From the NCBI GenBank assembly GCA_946800325.1, contig OX326956.1, positions 25,084,356-25,148,355 on the forward strand: a stretch of 64,000 bases of DNA, given 5' to 3'. A program made the translations under genes and the position numbers. The notes beneath the pieces were generated by a model, which saw only the letters and a program-made list of their open reading frames with translations, did not search any database and had not been told where the DNA came from. The stretch is from Luzula sylvatica. Its lineage: Eukaryota; Streptophyta; Magnoliopsida; Poales; Juncaceae. Position 1 is the first letter of the stretch. The number at the start of each line of letters is the position of its first letter. Of the stretch, positions 1-10,636 are shown piece after piece.

Positions 1-349
1 CATGATTCGTTTGAAAAGTCAATTACAAAGTACTATATATATACCAATTTGAAGATGGGATAGGTCATGTCTGGAGGCTAATGGCCAGTGCAGTATTTTC
101 TCTCGTTTTCATTATCTTCCTAGAAGTCTGCTTGCTCCTCAACTCGGTGTTTGCTGCTACCATGTATTATCCAATGTAAGTTATACTAGCAAGTTCCAAT
201 ATATAGAGTGGTCATGTTTGATTTTGGTGATTTTATTAGAATTTAGGATTTGTTCATATTGATGCTGCTGGTAGAGAGAATCTGTAGCAGCCCAGGCATA
301 GACTTGTGAGGCCCGTTTTAAAATTTCAAAAGGTTCTGATTTTGAAACA

Positions 350-482
350 GATATGGAATTATCCGTAGTTGGATATTAAACGGATACGAATACGGTTTGA
401 ATATTGTCGGACACAAATACGGATCTTTGGATATAAAAAAATATAATAATATAATCCTATTTTGAAAATCTGATTTTTTTTG

Positions 483-523
<41 letters not shown>

Positions 524-876
524 AGTGAGAGGAAGAAAAAACTAATTGTCTGTAGGTATGTCATTGATAAATTAAATATAATTATTTTATATTAGGTATT
601 ACTAAAAAACAAAATAAAATATTGTCTATTAAGTTATTGATTATTAAGTATTATTATGACCTAAAACAAAATTATAGTCTATTGGATATAATTATGAATG
701 AGTGACTTTCAACAAAATAGATACCGGTTTACAAATTTTATTCGGAAACAGAAATTTGACTAATAAATCCGGATCCGTATCCATAAAAAGGATCGACCCG
801 GATTCGTTCGGATCCGAGTACTTTTTTTAATACGATTCGGGTTGGTTCGGAAAAATCGGTCCAATTTACACCCCTA
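350..876. mobile_element. hAT-like non-autonomous element, left end missing
   Basis: The right end reads as the inverse of TAGGGGTGTAAATTGG. The body is rich in short GGATCCGTATCC-type repeats, as in the complete elements at 3353-3861 and 9868-10426. No matching left terminus or 8-bp duplication is visible near 350, so the copy is truncated or decayed. The assignment rests on similarity to the two complete copies. Confidence 0.5.
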
Positions 877-996
877 ATTGGGCCTGAGAAAAGTATACGT
901 GGGATTTGACTATAGAAATTATTACAGATGATAAAAAAAACTAATTATGCATGTTGGTGTTGTGTGCGCCAAACACATGTCAAAGATCTGATTATT

Positions 997-1002
<6 letters not shown>

Positions 1003-1074
<72 letters not shown>
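1003..1074. repeat. (CT)n-(TA)n compound microsatellite
   Basis: A run of CT dinucleotides passes directly into TA dinucleotides and ends in a short TG run. It abuts a MITE fragment on the right. The short reading frame across it is an artefact of the repeat. Confidence 0.95.
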
Positions 1075-1087
<13 letters not shown>

Positions 1088-1088
<1 letters not shown>

Positions 1089-1210
1089 ACTAGGCTCAAT
1101 GGCCAACATCATTACTTAGTCAACATTGGTCAACAATGTTTATTTTTCAAAATATGTAGATAAAAATTAAATTTAACCGTATAGAGGTTATTCGGCTAGG
1201 CTCAATATTA
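1088..1210. mobile_element. MITE family A, rearranged fragment
   Basis: It begins GACTAGGCTCAATGGCCAAC and then follows the left part of the full copies at 17527-18067 and 23865-24378 for about 100 bp. A second left-end-like motif, GGCTAGGCTCAAT, follows in the same orientation, so this is a broken copy and not a complete foldback element. It sits between TA microsatellites, like the other copies. Confidence 0.6.
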
Positions 1211-1241
1211 TCTATATATCTATATATATATATATATGAGG

Positions 1242-1440
1242 GAGACTAAACGACTTAATTAAGTACTAATATTTTGGTACTTAATAGTTTTTCATCATTG
1301 GATGTGTATTGAGATTTGTGCATTTAATGATGTGCACAAACTTTCATGATCATCATGAAAAAACACAAATCTCAATGCAAATTCAATAGTGAAAAAACAT
1401 TAAGTACCAAAATGCTGGTACTTAATTAAATAGTTTAGCC
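1242..1440. mobile_element. MITE family B, copy 1
   Basis: A foldback element of about 200 bp. GACTAAACGACTTAATTAAG on the left is answered by an inverse copy ending TAGTTTAGCC on the right, with paired AAGTACCAAAAT-type motifs inside. The centre carries AAATCTCAATGCAAAT and its inverse. Copies at 8541-8730 and 42928-43158 share the ends and centre. All three lie beside TA microsatellites. Confidence 0.75.
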
Positions 1441-1631
1441 TATATATATATTATGATGATGCGGTGGGATTTCATATTTTGATGGAGCGCTCGACTAAGT
1501 CCAAAGAGAGAGTGGAACGAAACATAAACGTTTTGATTCCAAGTCAAAAATAATCAATCAAGATTTTCCTAATAAATAAGATCCAAAATGTTTTGGATAA
1601 AGAAAACGCATATTTTGTGAATTAATACCAA

Positions 1632-1735
<104 letters not shown>

Positions 1736-1960
1736 TGTTAAGTCGAATCCAAAAAGAATCCATGCAGGCAAAATATATTAATAAAATTAGTAAAATTTAC
1801 TATTTAAATGAACAAAATTTACTGTTGAATCCAACACGTTAACATGACTAAAATTAAGAATAAAATAATATTTTTTCAATAGTATATTTTGTTATATACA
1901 AAAATATATTTTAATTATTGAATTTTTTTTTTTTGAATTTTTTTTGTGAATTTTTTTAGC

Positions 1961-1995
<35 letters not shown>

Positions 1996-3094
1996 GTGAT
2001 TAAGAAGTGGAGGAGCGCCTACGCGCCTTTTAATGAAAAAAAAAAAAAAAAAAGTGGAGGAGGGATACGTTTTTAGGCCCGAATGGGTCTAATGCTAACT
2101 TCCTCGAGAAATTTTGTTCACAATTTAGAGAGGAACTGTTCCAAATATCTCAGAACAAAATATCAGTGAGAGGATGGTGAATTTTTCATTATGCTTTTAT
2201 CACTTTGATTCCAGAAGTGGATTGTGCAATCAAGAGACTTCAGATCTATTAGCCTTATTTCTTGTATGCAAAAATCATCTCAAAGATTTGGGCTAGTAGA
2301 TTACAAAGATATATATCATGGATGATTGTGCCTAATTATATGAGATTTTTGAAGAGGAGAGAGATATTTCAAAGATTTGGCTCTTTGTTAATTATTTTAA
2401 TTATTCTGTTTAACTCTTCGTCTGAGTAAAAATAGAAAATTCTTCTTCTTCGTGAAGCAACTCCTCCCTTCTTCCTGTCCAGTTTCTCTCTAACCTCACC
2501 TCTCCATCACGAAGAAACTCTGCACCATGCCACCATCAAATGATTGTTTGTTTCCCCTCCTCTCTTTCTATTGATGCAAGTCCGTGTTCTCTAGATACAA
2601 TTCCCTTTTTCCATAATCTTACAAGGGAAGATTAGTTTAAAAATGGACATGAAGATAAGTTTTTGTTGCAGGGGTACGGAGCTTGCATCACGAAGAAGTA
2701 CACCTCTGTCAAAAAGGGAAAACAAACAATCATTTGAGAGCACATGAAGGTCGGAGAAAAGTAAAGCACCACTTGAACTCAATAGAAGTACACCTCTGTC
2801 ATCTTGAGCTTCGTTGTCGAGTGAGGCGAGACTAAGAGAGGAGAGAGGAGGGGAAACAAACAATCATTTGATGGTGGCATGGTGCAGAGTTTCTTCGTGA
2901 TGGAGAGGTGAGGTTAGAGAGAAACTGGACAGGAAGAAGGGAGGAGGAGTTGCTTCACGAAGAAGAAGAATTTTCTATTTTTACTCAGACGAAGAGTTAA
3001 ACAGAATAATTAAAATAATTAACAGAGAGCCAAATCTTTGAAATATCTCTCTCCTCTTCAAAAATCTCATCTAATTAGGCACAATCATCCATGA

Positions 3095-3901
3095 CAAGGG
3101 CGGATCCAGGGGGGGCGAGCGGGAGGCCCGCCCCCCCCCCCCCCCCCCCCCCCCCCCCCCATGAAATTGAAAACGAAAATATTAGTTAGGAAGAAGGTGA
3201 TTTCGTTCGTTTCAAAAGTAATAATTATAATAAATTTGTTTGTATTTCACAAAGACTAGAGTAGTGTAATGGTAAAACATGTGTTTAGGAAATGTGAGGT
3301 CGTGAGTTCGAACCTCTCAAGGTACATATTTTGAATTTTTTTCTAATCCGACTAGGGATGGGCAAATGGTTTGGTTTATTTGGGAACCGAACCGAACCGG
3401 TCGAATTCGGTTTAATCGGTTCGGTTTTTCGGTTCATTCGGTTCGGTTCGGTTCAAAAATTGATATTATTCGATTTATTCGGTTCGGTTCGGTTTTGGTA
3501 TTTTTAAAACCGATTAAACCGAACCGACCGAATTAGTTTTATTTTTCATGTTTTTATTATGTATATTTAAAAAAATTAGTATTTCATATTGTAAAATTAT
3601 AAATAATATAATTATATTTTATATGATTTGTTTTTATATTTTTCTTGCTAAATAAAATTTAAATTTTATCATTATAAAACTTCTTATTCGGTTCAACCGA
3701 ACAAACCGAATAAGAAATTCGGTTTAATCGGTTCGGTTTTAAATCGGTTCAAATTTTATTCGGTTCGGTTCGGTTTGAATCTAGTTCGGTTCGGTTCGAT
3801 TCGGTTTGGTCTTAATCGGTTCGGTTCGGTTCGGTTCGGTTCAACCGAATGCCCACCCCTAAATCCGGCCCCCCTATATTTCGATCCTGGATCCGCCCCT
3901 G
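3095..3901. mobile_element. hAT element inserted in the right arm of the long inverted repeat
   Basis: The ends are CAAGGGCGGATCCAGG and the inverse of CAGGGGCGGATCCAGG. Both sides carry the 8-bp duplication ATCCATGA (3087-3094 and 3902-3909), and the undisturbed left arm shows the empty site. There is no transposase. It contains a 30-base C tract (3131-3160), a tRNA-like stretch near 3255-3325, and a second hAT element at 3353-3861. Confidence 0.88.
3353..3861. mobile_element. hAT-like non-autonomous element nested in another hAT
   Basis: The ends are TAGGGATGGGCAAATGG and the inverse of TAGGGGTGGGCATTCGG. The flanks are AATCCGAC (3345-3352) and AATCCGGC (3862-3869), an 8-bp duplication with one mismatch. 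Both subterminal regions are arrays of TTCGGTTCGG-type repeats facing inward, as is common for transposase-binding ends of plant hAT MITEs. It has no open reading frame. Confidence 0.85.
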
Positions 3902-4469
3902 ATCCATGATATATATCTTTGTAATCTACTAGTCCAAATCTTTGAGATGATTTTTGCATACAAGAAATAAGGCTAATAGATCTGAAGTCATGTCTTGATT
4001 GCACAATCCACTTCTGGAATCAAAGTGATAAAAGCATAATGAAAAATTCACCATCCTCTCACTGATATTTTGTTCTGAGATATTTGGAACAGTTCCTCTC
4101 TAAATTGTGAACAAAATTTCTCTAGGAAGGTAGCATTAGACTCATTTGGGCCTAAAAACGCACGTGGCCCATTCTCTCTAGTCTCTCCTTCCACGTTCCC
4201 TTGCATATGTTATCATGTTTCAAAGCAGAACATTATGTTATCATTTTGAAATAATGTATGAACAATATTTGAATCCTTGCATATGTTATTTTCTTTTTCT
4301 TTTTCTTTTTATTAGATGCATATGTTATTTTCTTATACTTAGTTTTATAAAAAATATTAACGAGATAAATTTTTGATTGAATTGTGCGCGTATATGATGT
4401 GATACAATTTGTACCGTTAATAAAGACATTAGGTTTGGTGATGGTCTCTCGACCTCAAAACTTGTCATT

Positions 4470-4700
4470 GACAATACGAATTAAAATACGAATTATGCAA
4501 TACAAATAGAAAAATATAAATACAAATATATGAATACGAACGCGTATACAAAATACAAATATGCAATACAAGTAAACACAAATACCAAAACAAATACGAA
4601 TACATATATCAATCTCGATACAAACTACACAATACAATTACAAAAATACAAATACAAAATTACACATACAAATGCAAACACATAAACATAGACAAAATAG
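4470..4700. repeat. Degenerate AATACAAAT-type tandem repeat
   Basis: About 230 bp built from loosely repeated AATACAAAT, AATACGAAT and AATATAAAT units. It probably belongs to the Helitron-like element whose 3' end is at 4881. Minus-strand frames here translate the repeat and are not genes. Confidence 0.6.
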
Positions 4701-4851
4701 AAATAACCCCGATATAAATCATATGATATGCCATGTTTAACATTCCTGAGATGCGCATCCCTTCGCTGTCTTCGTTCTATCAAAGCACAATTAATGTACA
4801 AAATGCTCATCCCAAAAGAAAAATATAAACAAAATTAGGGGGAAAAAATGC

Positions 4852-4881
4852 ACCCGCGCAATAGCGCGGGTACGACGCTAG
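4852..4881 (+). mobile_element. Helitron-like 3' terminus
   Basis: The 3' signature of Helitrons is visible: an 8-bp GC-rich stem (ACCCGCGC / GCGCGGGT) with a four-base loop at 4852-4871, six bases, then CTAG at 4878-4881 followed by T. The 5' TC end could not be placed, so element length is unknown. Confidence 0.6.
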
Positions 4882-5940
4882 TATATATATATTTGATCCA
4901 AATATTTGAACCAAGTCTATTATAACTAATTGATTTATTTTTGTAGGCCGAATAGACCTCCACCCCCTCGTACCGTCCAACCAGTTTGTTGGTACACAGT
5001 ACCCGGCTGCAACGATTATTTCTAAAATAGCCACACAAAAAAAAACATGCACAACTATGAGCGTATTCCTATATTTACCCCATGCAATTGGATGGGACTG
5101 GATGTTTTTTTTAACAAATATGTTTTAAAATATATTCCTAAATTTTGAATAGTCATATTATTTATATGTACTGATTAGTTCATATATTGTGATTTGTATT
5201 GATGTTGTTCAAATATTTGATACACCCCAATTTCTTTTATGAGAAGTTGAGAACAGAGTAAAATTAAGTTAATTCACATATTTAAAACTTGACTTGCGTA
5301 TCATTCATAACATAATCTCTCGAATAAGTTTCACTTCCAAAATCATTTAACCATCCAAACTTGAATATAATCGTACGTATGTCGTTCAATATGTAAACTC
5401 ATATAAAGTTCATTTGAATAGTCAATACGCATGTAAACGCTACGAAAAAATCAACTAAATAACAATAATGTTCATCTTACTATACGTATATTTGACACGA
5501 AAAATTTAATACTTCTGAGGAAGAAATATCTCGAGTAACGTTTTAACTCGGTGATGCTATTTACTATTTGGTCCCACGGAATATACGTGTTCATATGAGT
5601 ATGGTACCGATCCATATATGTGTTCATATATGTTTTCATATGAAAATTTTAATTCTTATGAAATATATAATACTCATATATGTGTTCATATGAGTATGGT
5701 ACCGATGCAATGATGGTGATAGTTGGGTCCCACAATATAATCAGGAGGATCCGTGCAATTAAATTAAACATCGAAGAAAGAATTTATACTTTATTATTTC
5801 TAAATCATGCTTGATTCGGTGATGATAAAAATCGGTGGCGGCTCGGGATTGATCGCGTCTAGCTCCAAACATTGAAGCCTCCACTCGCATCTATTTTTCT
5901 CGTCTCGAAGGAATATCACCGTCTTGTACTAACAACGCGG
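4882..5940. other. AT-rich intergenic DNA, no gene seen
   Basis: No convincing exon is present. A local duplication is visible: TGTTCATATGAGTATGGTAC occurs near 5590 and again near 5683, with partial copies between them. Confidence 0.5.
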
Positions 5941-5941
5941 T

Positions 5942-5942
5942 G

Positions 5943-5996
<54 letters not shown>
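5942..5996. repeat. (CT)n microsatellite
   Basis: About 55 bp of nearly perfect CT dinucleotides, followed by AACCCTAAC-rich sequence. Confidence 0.95.
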
Positions 5997-5998
<2 letters not shown>

Positions 5999-6117
5999 CT
6001 AACCCTAACAGATCCCACGACCCGGCGGCTATAAACCTATCTGAAAATTCTAGTCGGCAGCTACAAACCCTTTCTGAAAGCTTTGTGTGTGGCGGCTATG
6101 TGTGTTGTGTGCACAAG

Positions 6118-6872
6118 CAATGTTGTCGATGATGGAAAATGGTACGGTCGGTCACCGTTTTAGTGGTTTACCATAAAACGATCGTAAAATGGTTAAAAAC
6201 GATAAAAAATAATGATCACTTAAATCGGTAATATTTTATATCAATTATAACTAGAATTTAAAGACAAAAAATTAAATCAAATTAACACTCACAATTTAAA
6301 CACTTGTTTGATTCTCATACAAAAAAAAGTCCAAAAACAAAATAACGATCACATAAAAAGTAAAGAATAATCAAATTCTAACACATAATCAGATCAACAT
6401 AAACAATCACAAAAAAAAAACATTTGACTCACAAATTGAATCAAATTAGCACTCACAATCACAATTCGTGGAGATAAAATTAATCATTGTTGTGAAAATA
6501 AGAGGAGTCATTGTGGCAAATTAAACTGAGCCGTCGTCATCATTTAGTCAATCGAAAGAACTGAAGAATGGAGCATCTCAACCATTGTCATAAAGATGAA
6601 GAAGAATAAATCGGAGACTCGGTGAAAAAAAAATCACGTGCTGAGAAAAATAACTGGCCAAAAAAGTTAAACAAATTCATGCCAAAAATAATTAGAAAAA
6701 AAATTCGATATGTAAAACAAGTTAAAAACGTTTTTCGGTCAAAAAAACGGTCAAACACGTTAAAAAATGTTTGACCATTTTTTAAAACGTTACGGTAAAA
6801 AAAGTACGGTCTTCCACCGTATCACCGTTTTTCGATCGTTTTCCGAAATTTTCAGTGTTTTTTACAACATTG
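6118..6872. mobile_element. hAT-like element, 755 bp
   Basis: The ends are CAATGTTGT and its exact inverse ACAACATTG. The 8-bp flank TGCACAAG is duplicated at 6110-6117 and 6873-6880. Subterminal sequences contain many ACGGT, CGATCG and AAAACGGTC motifs on both strands. No transposase frame is present. The repeated flank can be read as up to 12 bp, so the exact boundary and superfamily are less certain than the insertion itself. Confidence 0.75.
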
Positions 6873-6884
6873 TGCACAAGCACT

Positions 6885-7106
6885 AGTCGAACCCTAAGGA
6901 TGGACTTATCCTTTTATAGCGGAGAGAGAGGAAATCATACAAGAAATAAGATTAGGTCGAAGTCCTAATGGATATTTTCGGCCCAATATTAATATGTTAA
7001 TTATATGTTAATCTAATTAACATGTACATTCCATACATATTTTTTCGACCCATTAATATCATGTATTTCATTAATTCTATATTAATCTAATTAACATATA
7101 TAATTA

Positions 7107-7203
<97 letters not shown>

Positions 7204-8340
7204 GCCCACATAATATCACCATAATTTATTTGTATGTGTACATGACAAGGACAAGTTAATGTGATCATTTATTATTTGTATTTCCTTTAATCATATTTAT
7301 GAAAAAATAAATTTATACATATCACATATGTATGGCAATATATTCGTCCATATATGACGATAATAATTATTTAATTAATATACATATCTCAATATATATT
7401 AGTGTTAATTAAAAGCCCTCATAATTATTTCGGATCATGCAAATAATTATATCACATATATTATTTTCTAGGCCAATAATATTCTGCTTATTCAAATAAT
7501 TTAATTCCTTTAATCTCATATTTCAATATATATACAGACAATACACATTTTGTACTCATACACACTCAATACAATCTCACATTTGAATACACAATCACAT
7601 TCGATATATTCTCACATTTCAATACACAATCTCATGAATACATATTTACATCCCAATACACATATTTACATATGTACACATAAAAAAAATCAAATTGTGG
7701 CGTCTTCCAGTTCGCCTTTGTTCTTGCTTACTTCTTATGTATTTGAAGCCTCCCGCAGCCTCTTCAACCTTTAAAAAGAAATACATAATAAAATATATAA
7801 TGCATTCTTGAAGAAGTTTGAAGAACACACAACAATTATTCCTAATTTCATAATAACATTAGATGAAATACTTCAATTAATTCCCAATTAATCACACCTT
7901 CAGAAAATTTCAGAATAATATTGTGATCGCATCAATCCCGAATTAAAATTTCAGAAAAAGAAATCCCAATTAATTTCCAATTAATCACAATAACGTATTC
8001 TCCACCCCAAATTCACAAACCCTAGACCCAAAAAAAGATGAACTCACCTCCTAGAACAAATTTTAGGCGAATAGGACAGATTTTCTTCGAAGAGACAGTC
8101 ATAAATCGTCCTTTTTACTCTCCGAGAGAGAATCGTCTTCACCGGAGTGAAGTACACGCGATCAACAACTATCCAAGATAAATCCCTCTTCGTCTGACGG
8201 GGGAGAAGAGCATGAAACTTGCCATGGAAAATTGTCTGATGAGAGATAAAGGAGCCGCCTATGGACATCATGGAGAGAGGAGGGAGAGTAGCCATGAAAC
8301 CTCCTTGGAGAGACAGGTGAGAGAGAGGGAGAGAGAGATG
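6885..8340. other. Unassigned AT-rich DNA, possibly an old LTR
   Basis: It starts with an AACCCTAA-rich stretch and a TTTTATAG TATA-like motif, then repeated ATTAATCTAATTAACAT segments. A minus-strand frame (8044-8295) has no recognisable domain. The composition is what is often seen in decayed plant LTRs, but no partner LTR, primer site or coding domain was found. Confidence 0.25.
7110..7200. repeat. (TA)n microsatellite
   Basis: About 90 bp of uninterrupted TA, one of the longest in the window. Confidence 0.95.
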
Positions 8341-8540
8341 ATATTCTTTTTGACGGAAATAACTAAGTAACGGGAGGGTGTTACGGGAGGGTTAGAATAA
8401 AAACTTGCACGGATCGTGATGCAATCCAAAGGTTAGATATTTACAAGCAAAATACAAGCATAACAAGCTATTTAGTTACTCTCTCTCTCTTTCTCTATAT
8501 ATACAGAGAGAGACTCTCTCTATATATATAGAAAGAGCGG

Positions 8541-8727
8541 GGCTAACCTACTTAATTAAGTATGAAAAATTTGATAATTAATGATTTTTAACCATTAGAT
8601 TTGCATTGAGATTTGTGTTTTTTCATGATGATCATGAAATTTTATGCATATCATTAAATGCACAAATCTCAATTCAAATTCAATGGTTAAAAAATATTAA
8701 GTACCAAAACTTAAGTAGATTAACATT

Positions 8728-8730
<3 letters not shown>
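8541..8730. mobile_element. MITE family B, copy 2
   Basis: It begins GGCTAACCTACTTAATTAAG and ends with an inverse AAGTAGATTAACATTCC. The centre has CATTGAGATTTGTG and its inverse, matching copies 1242-1440 and 42928-43158. It is followed at once by a 70-bp TA microsatellite. Confidence 0.72.

Positions 8731-8801
<71 letters not shown>
8730..8801. repeat. (TA)n microsatellite
   Basis: About 70 bp of TA directly after MITE family B copy 2. A reading frame running through it is an artefact. Confidence 0.95.
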
Positions 8802-8803
<2 letters not shown>

Positions 8804-9319
8804 CCTTCTCTATTTCATAAAAATATATTACTTCGCTTCTCTTCTCCTTCACTATTCTATTCTCGAACCAAGCCCCTAATCAAAAAAAATTCTTCTTATT
8901 TCTTTTTAACAAGAAAATTCTAAAAAGTTCTATTTTAGGGAAATTTTGATTGAGTTCAAAATTTACCACAATAGACAGTCCAAACAAAATTTCCAAAATA
9001 CCACTCTCGAAGGGTTCACTACAGATTTTTTTGTTATCCCACTCCAATTTACACCACTATTTATAACCAATATATATTTAAGAAAAATATCAAAATAAAT
9101 AATATATTTCGTTATGAAATTTTAAAATATAATTAAAATATTTAAAAATATAAATAATATATACAAATCTTATTAAAAATGACAAAAATTTAATAAATTA
9201 TTTTCAAATATTTTTAATATTTGAGAATATTAAAACATATGTATAATTTTTTTATATTATGTTTTTTTGATTAATTTGTTATATTAACACCATGAAAATA
9301 TAATTCATACTTATACGTC

Positions 9320-9542
9320 GGGAGTTCCATCATACATCTTTTTAAAAAGGTGTTCTATAAAAACTTATTTTTCATGGAGATTTTTTTATTTAAATGAATA
9401 ATACATATTTTTTTATTTGGCATCATTAATTAATAAATAAATACATTTGAGACTATATCTTAAATATTAATTAATTGATAAGTACTCAAAATACTTTTGA
9501 ATTAAAATGCCATAAGAAAAATGGCATGTGACAGAATACTCC
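9320..9542. mobile_element. MITE family C, copy 1 (nested in the MULE)
   Basis: It starts GGGAGTTCCATCATACATC and ends with a degenerate inverse. Internal blocks such as TTAATTGATAAGTACTCAAA match the better-preserved copy at 45825-46065. The flanks resemble TTATAC on both sides, but the duplication is not clean. Confidence 0.55.
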
Positions 9543-9867
9543 TTATACTTATAAATAAATGTAATATTTTCTTGTATACAAATATTTTTGTAAAACGTTT
9601 AATTATTATTTGAGAAATAAAATACTTTTAGATAAATCATTTTATAAATCTGAAATATTTTTTAATAGGCAAATATTTTTTAATTAAATATAATTTCCTA
9701 AAAGTTAACAATAAAATATGGTATTTATTTTGATATTTATTTATTCTTACAAAATATAAATTATAGTGGGGAATAACGGTGCAAATTGGAGTTGGGTAAT
9801 AAGAATTTTTTTACATTTAACATCTTCTCGACCTTTGGTATTTTGGGAATTTTTGTTGGATTGTGTC

Positions 9868-10426
9868 TAGGGATGTCAATGGTGTGGATATTGCCCGAAC
9901 CGACCTGAACCGTATTCGAAAAAATATCCGGATTCGAAAAAAATATCCGAATCCGAGTGGATCCGGATATGGATCTGGTTGCTAATTTTAAGATCCGGAA
10001 CCGGATTCGATATTCGGTTTTGGTGCGTGAACCGGATCCGTGTTCCGGATCCGGATATTTTTAGGATCCGGATACTCATATTATATATTATTTTATGTAT
10101 TATATTTGATATTAGTCGAAAAATCAGATACAAATTAATGATTTGTAAGTGATTTAACTCACAATCGTAAAATTATGTTTAAATATAATCATATTTATCG
10201 TTCTTGTCACAAATTATATATATTTATAACTAAAAAGTAAGTTACGTTATGATAACATAGTATCCGTTTTAATATCCGAAACAGAACCGTATCCGTATCC
10301 GTATCCGACAATATCCGAACCGTATCCGTATCCGTTTATTATCCGAACCGTATCCGGATCCGACAATATGGATATGGATCTGGTATGACCACTATCCGAA
10401 CCGGATCCGAACCGTTGACACCCCTA
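9868..10426. mobile_element. hAT-like non-autonomous element nested in the MULE
   Basis: The ends are TAGGGATGTCAATGG and the inverse of TAGGGGTGTCAACGG. The 8-bp duplication ATTGTGTC is exact (9860-9867 and 10427-10434). Subterminal arrays of GGATCCGGATAT and ATCCGAACCGTATCCG motifs occupy both ends. It is the same kind of element as 3353-3861. A minus-strand frame inside only translates these repeats. Confidence 0.88.
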
Positions 10427-10636
10427 ATTGTGTCTATTTACGTAATTTTAAACTTGAAAGTGTCTATTAAACAAAATTTCCCTCTATTTTATTGAAGAAA
10501 ATTAATAAAAAGTTGAAAATAGACAAAGTGATGACCCCAAACAAATCATCACCCCTGAACTAATCTCAAAGCCCCTCTCGACTAGAAAAGCCAACGTGGA
10601 GGCACCTCATCGGCGGAAAGGTCAGATCAACGGCGA

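Larger units (their letters stand above)
2068..4165. repeat. Long inverted repeat with ~500-bp arms and ~270-bp loop
   Basis: The left arm (about 2068-2567) reappears in reverse complement as 2838-3094 plus 3902-4165. The right arm is split by a later hAT insertion. The arms look about 96-98% identical by eye: the inner part differs at only a few bases and the outer part at roughly ten. The loop (about 2568-2837) holds two direct copies of AGAAGTACACCTCTGTCA. A transcript across the locus could fold into a long double-stranded stem. No coding sequence is recognised in the arms. Confidence 0.9.
8938..10482. mobile_element. Mutator-like (MULE) non-autonomous element upstream of the TBC gene
   Basis: The ends are GGGAAATTTTGATT and the inverse of GGGAAATTTTGTTT, and similarity continues inward with gaps for about 80 bp. 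The 9-bp flank TCTATTTTA is duplicated at 8929-8937 and 10483-10491. Nine-base duplications and long inverted ends are typical of MULEs. Inside are a MITE (9320-9542) and a hAT (9868-10426), both younger. There is no transposase. The right end is about 150 bp from the TBC start codon, so it may supply or disturb promoter sequence. Confidence 0.82.

Noticed and set aside
81..179. Short frame with a hydrophobic, signal-peptide-like product (MASAVFSLVF start)
   Set aside because: Only 32 codons, no recognised family, and it ends at a GTAAG that could equally be a splice donor. Too little to call a gene.
951..1163. Reading frame across a CT/TA microsatellite
   Set aside because: The product is runs of Ser-Leu and Ile-Tyr; it only translates the repeat.
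3756..4004. Minus-strand frame with EPNRTEPNR repeats
   Set aside because: It translates the subterminal repeats of a hAT element.
8044..8295. 83-codon minus-strand frame
   Set aside because: No family recognised, no splice context, and it lies in probable old retroelement sequence.
5748..8414. Inverted GATCCGTGCAA pair, possible element ends
   Set aside because: The match is only 11 bp and does not extend; no target duplication.
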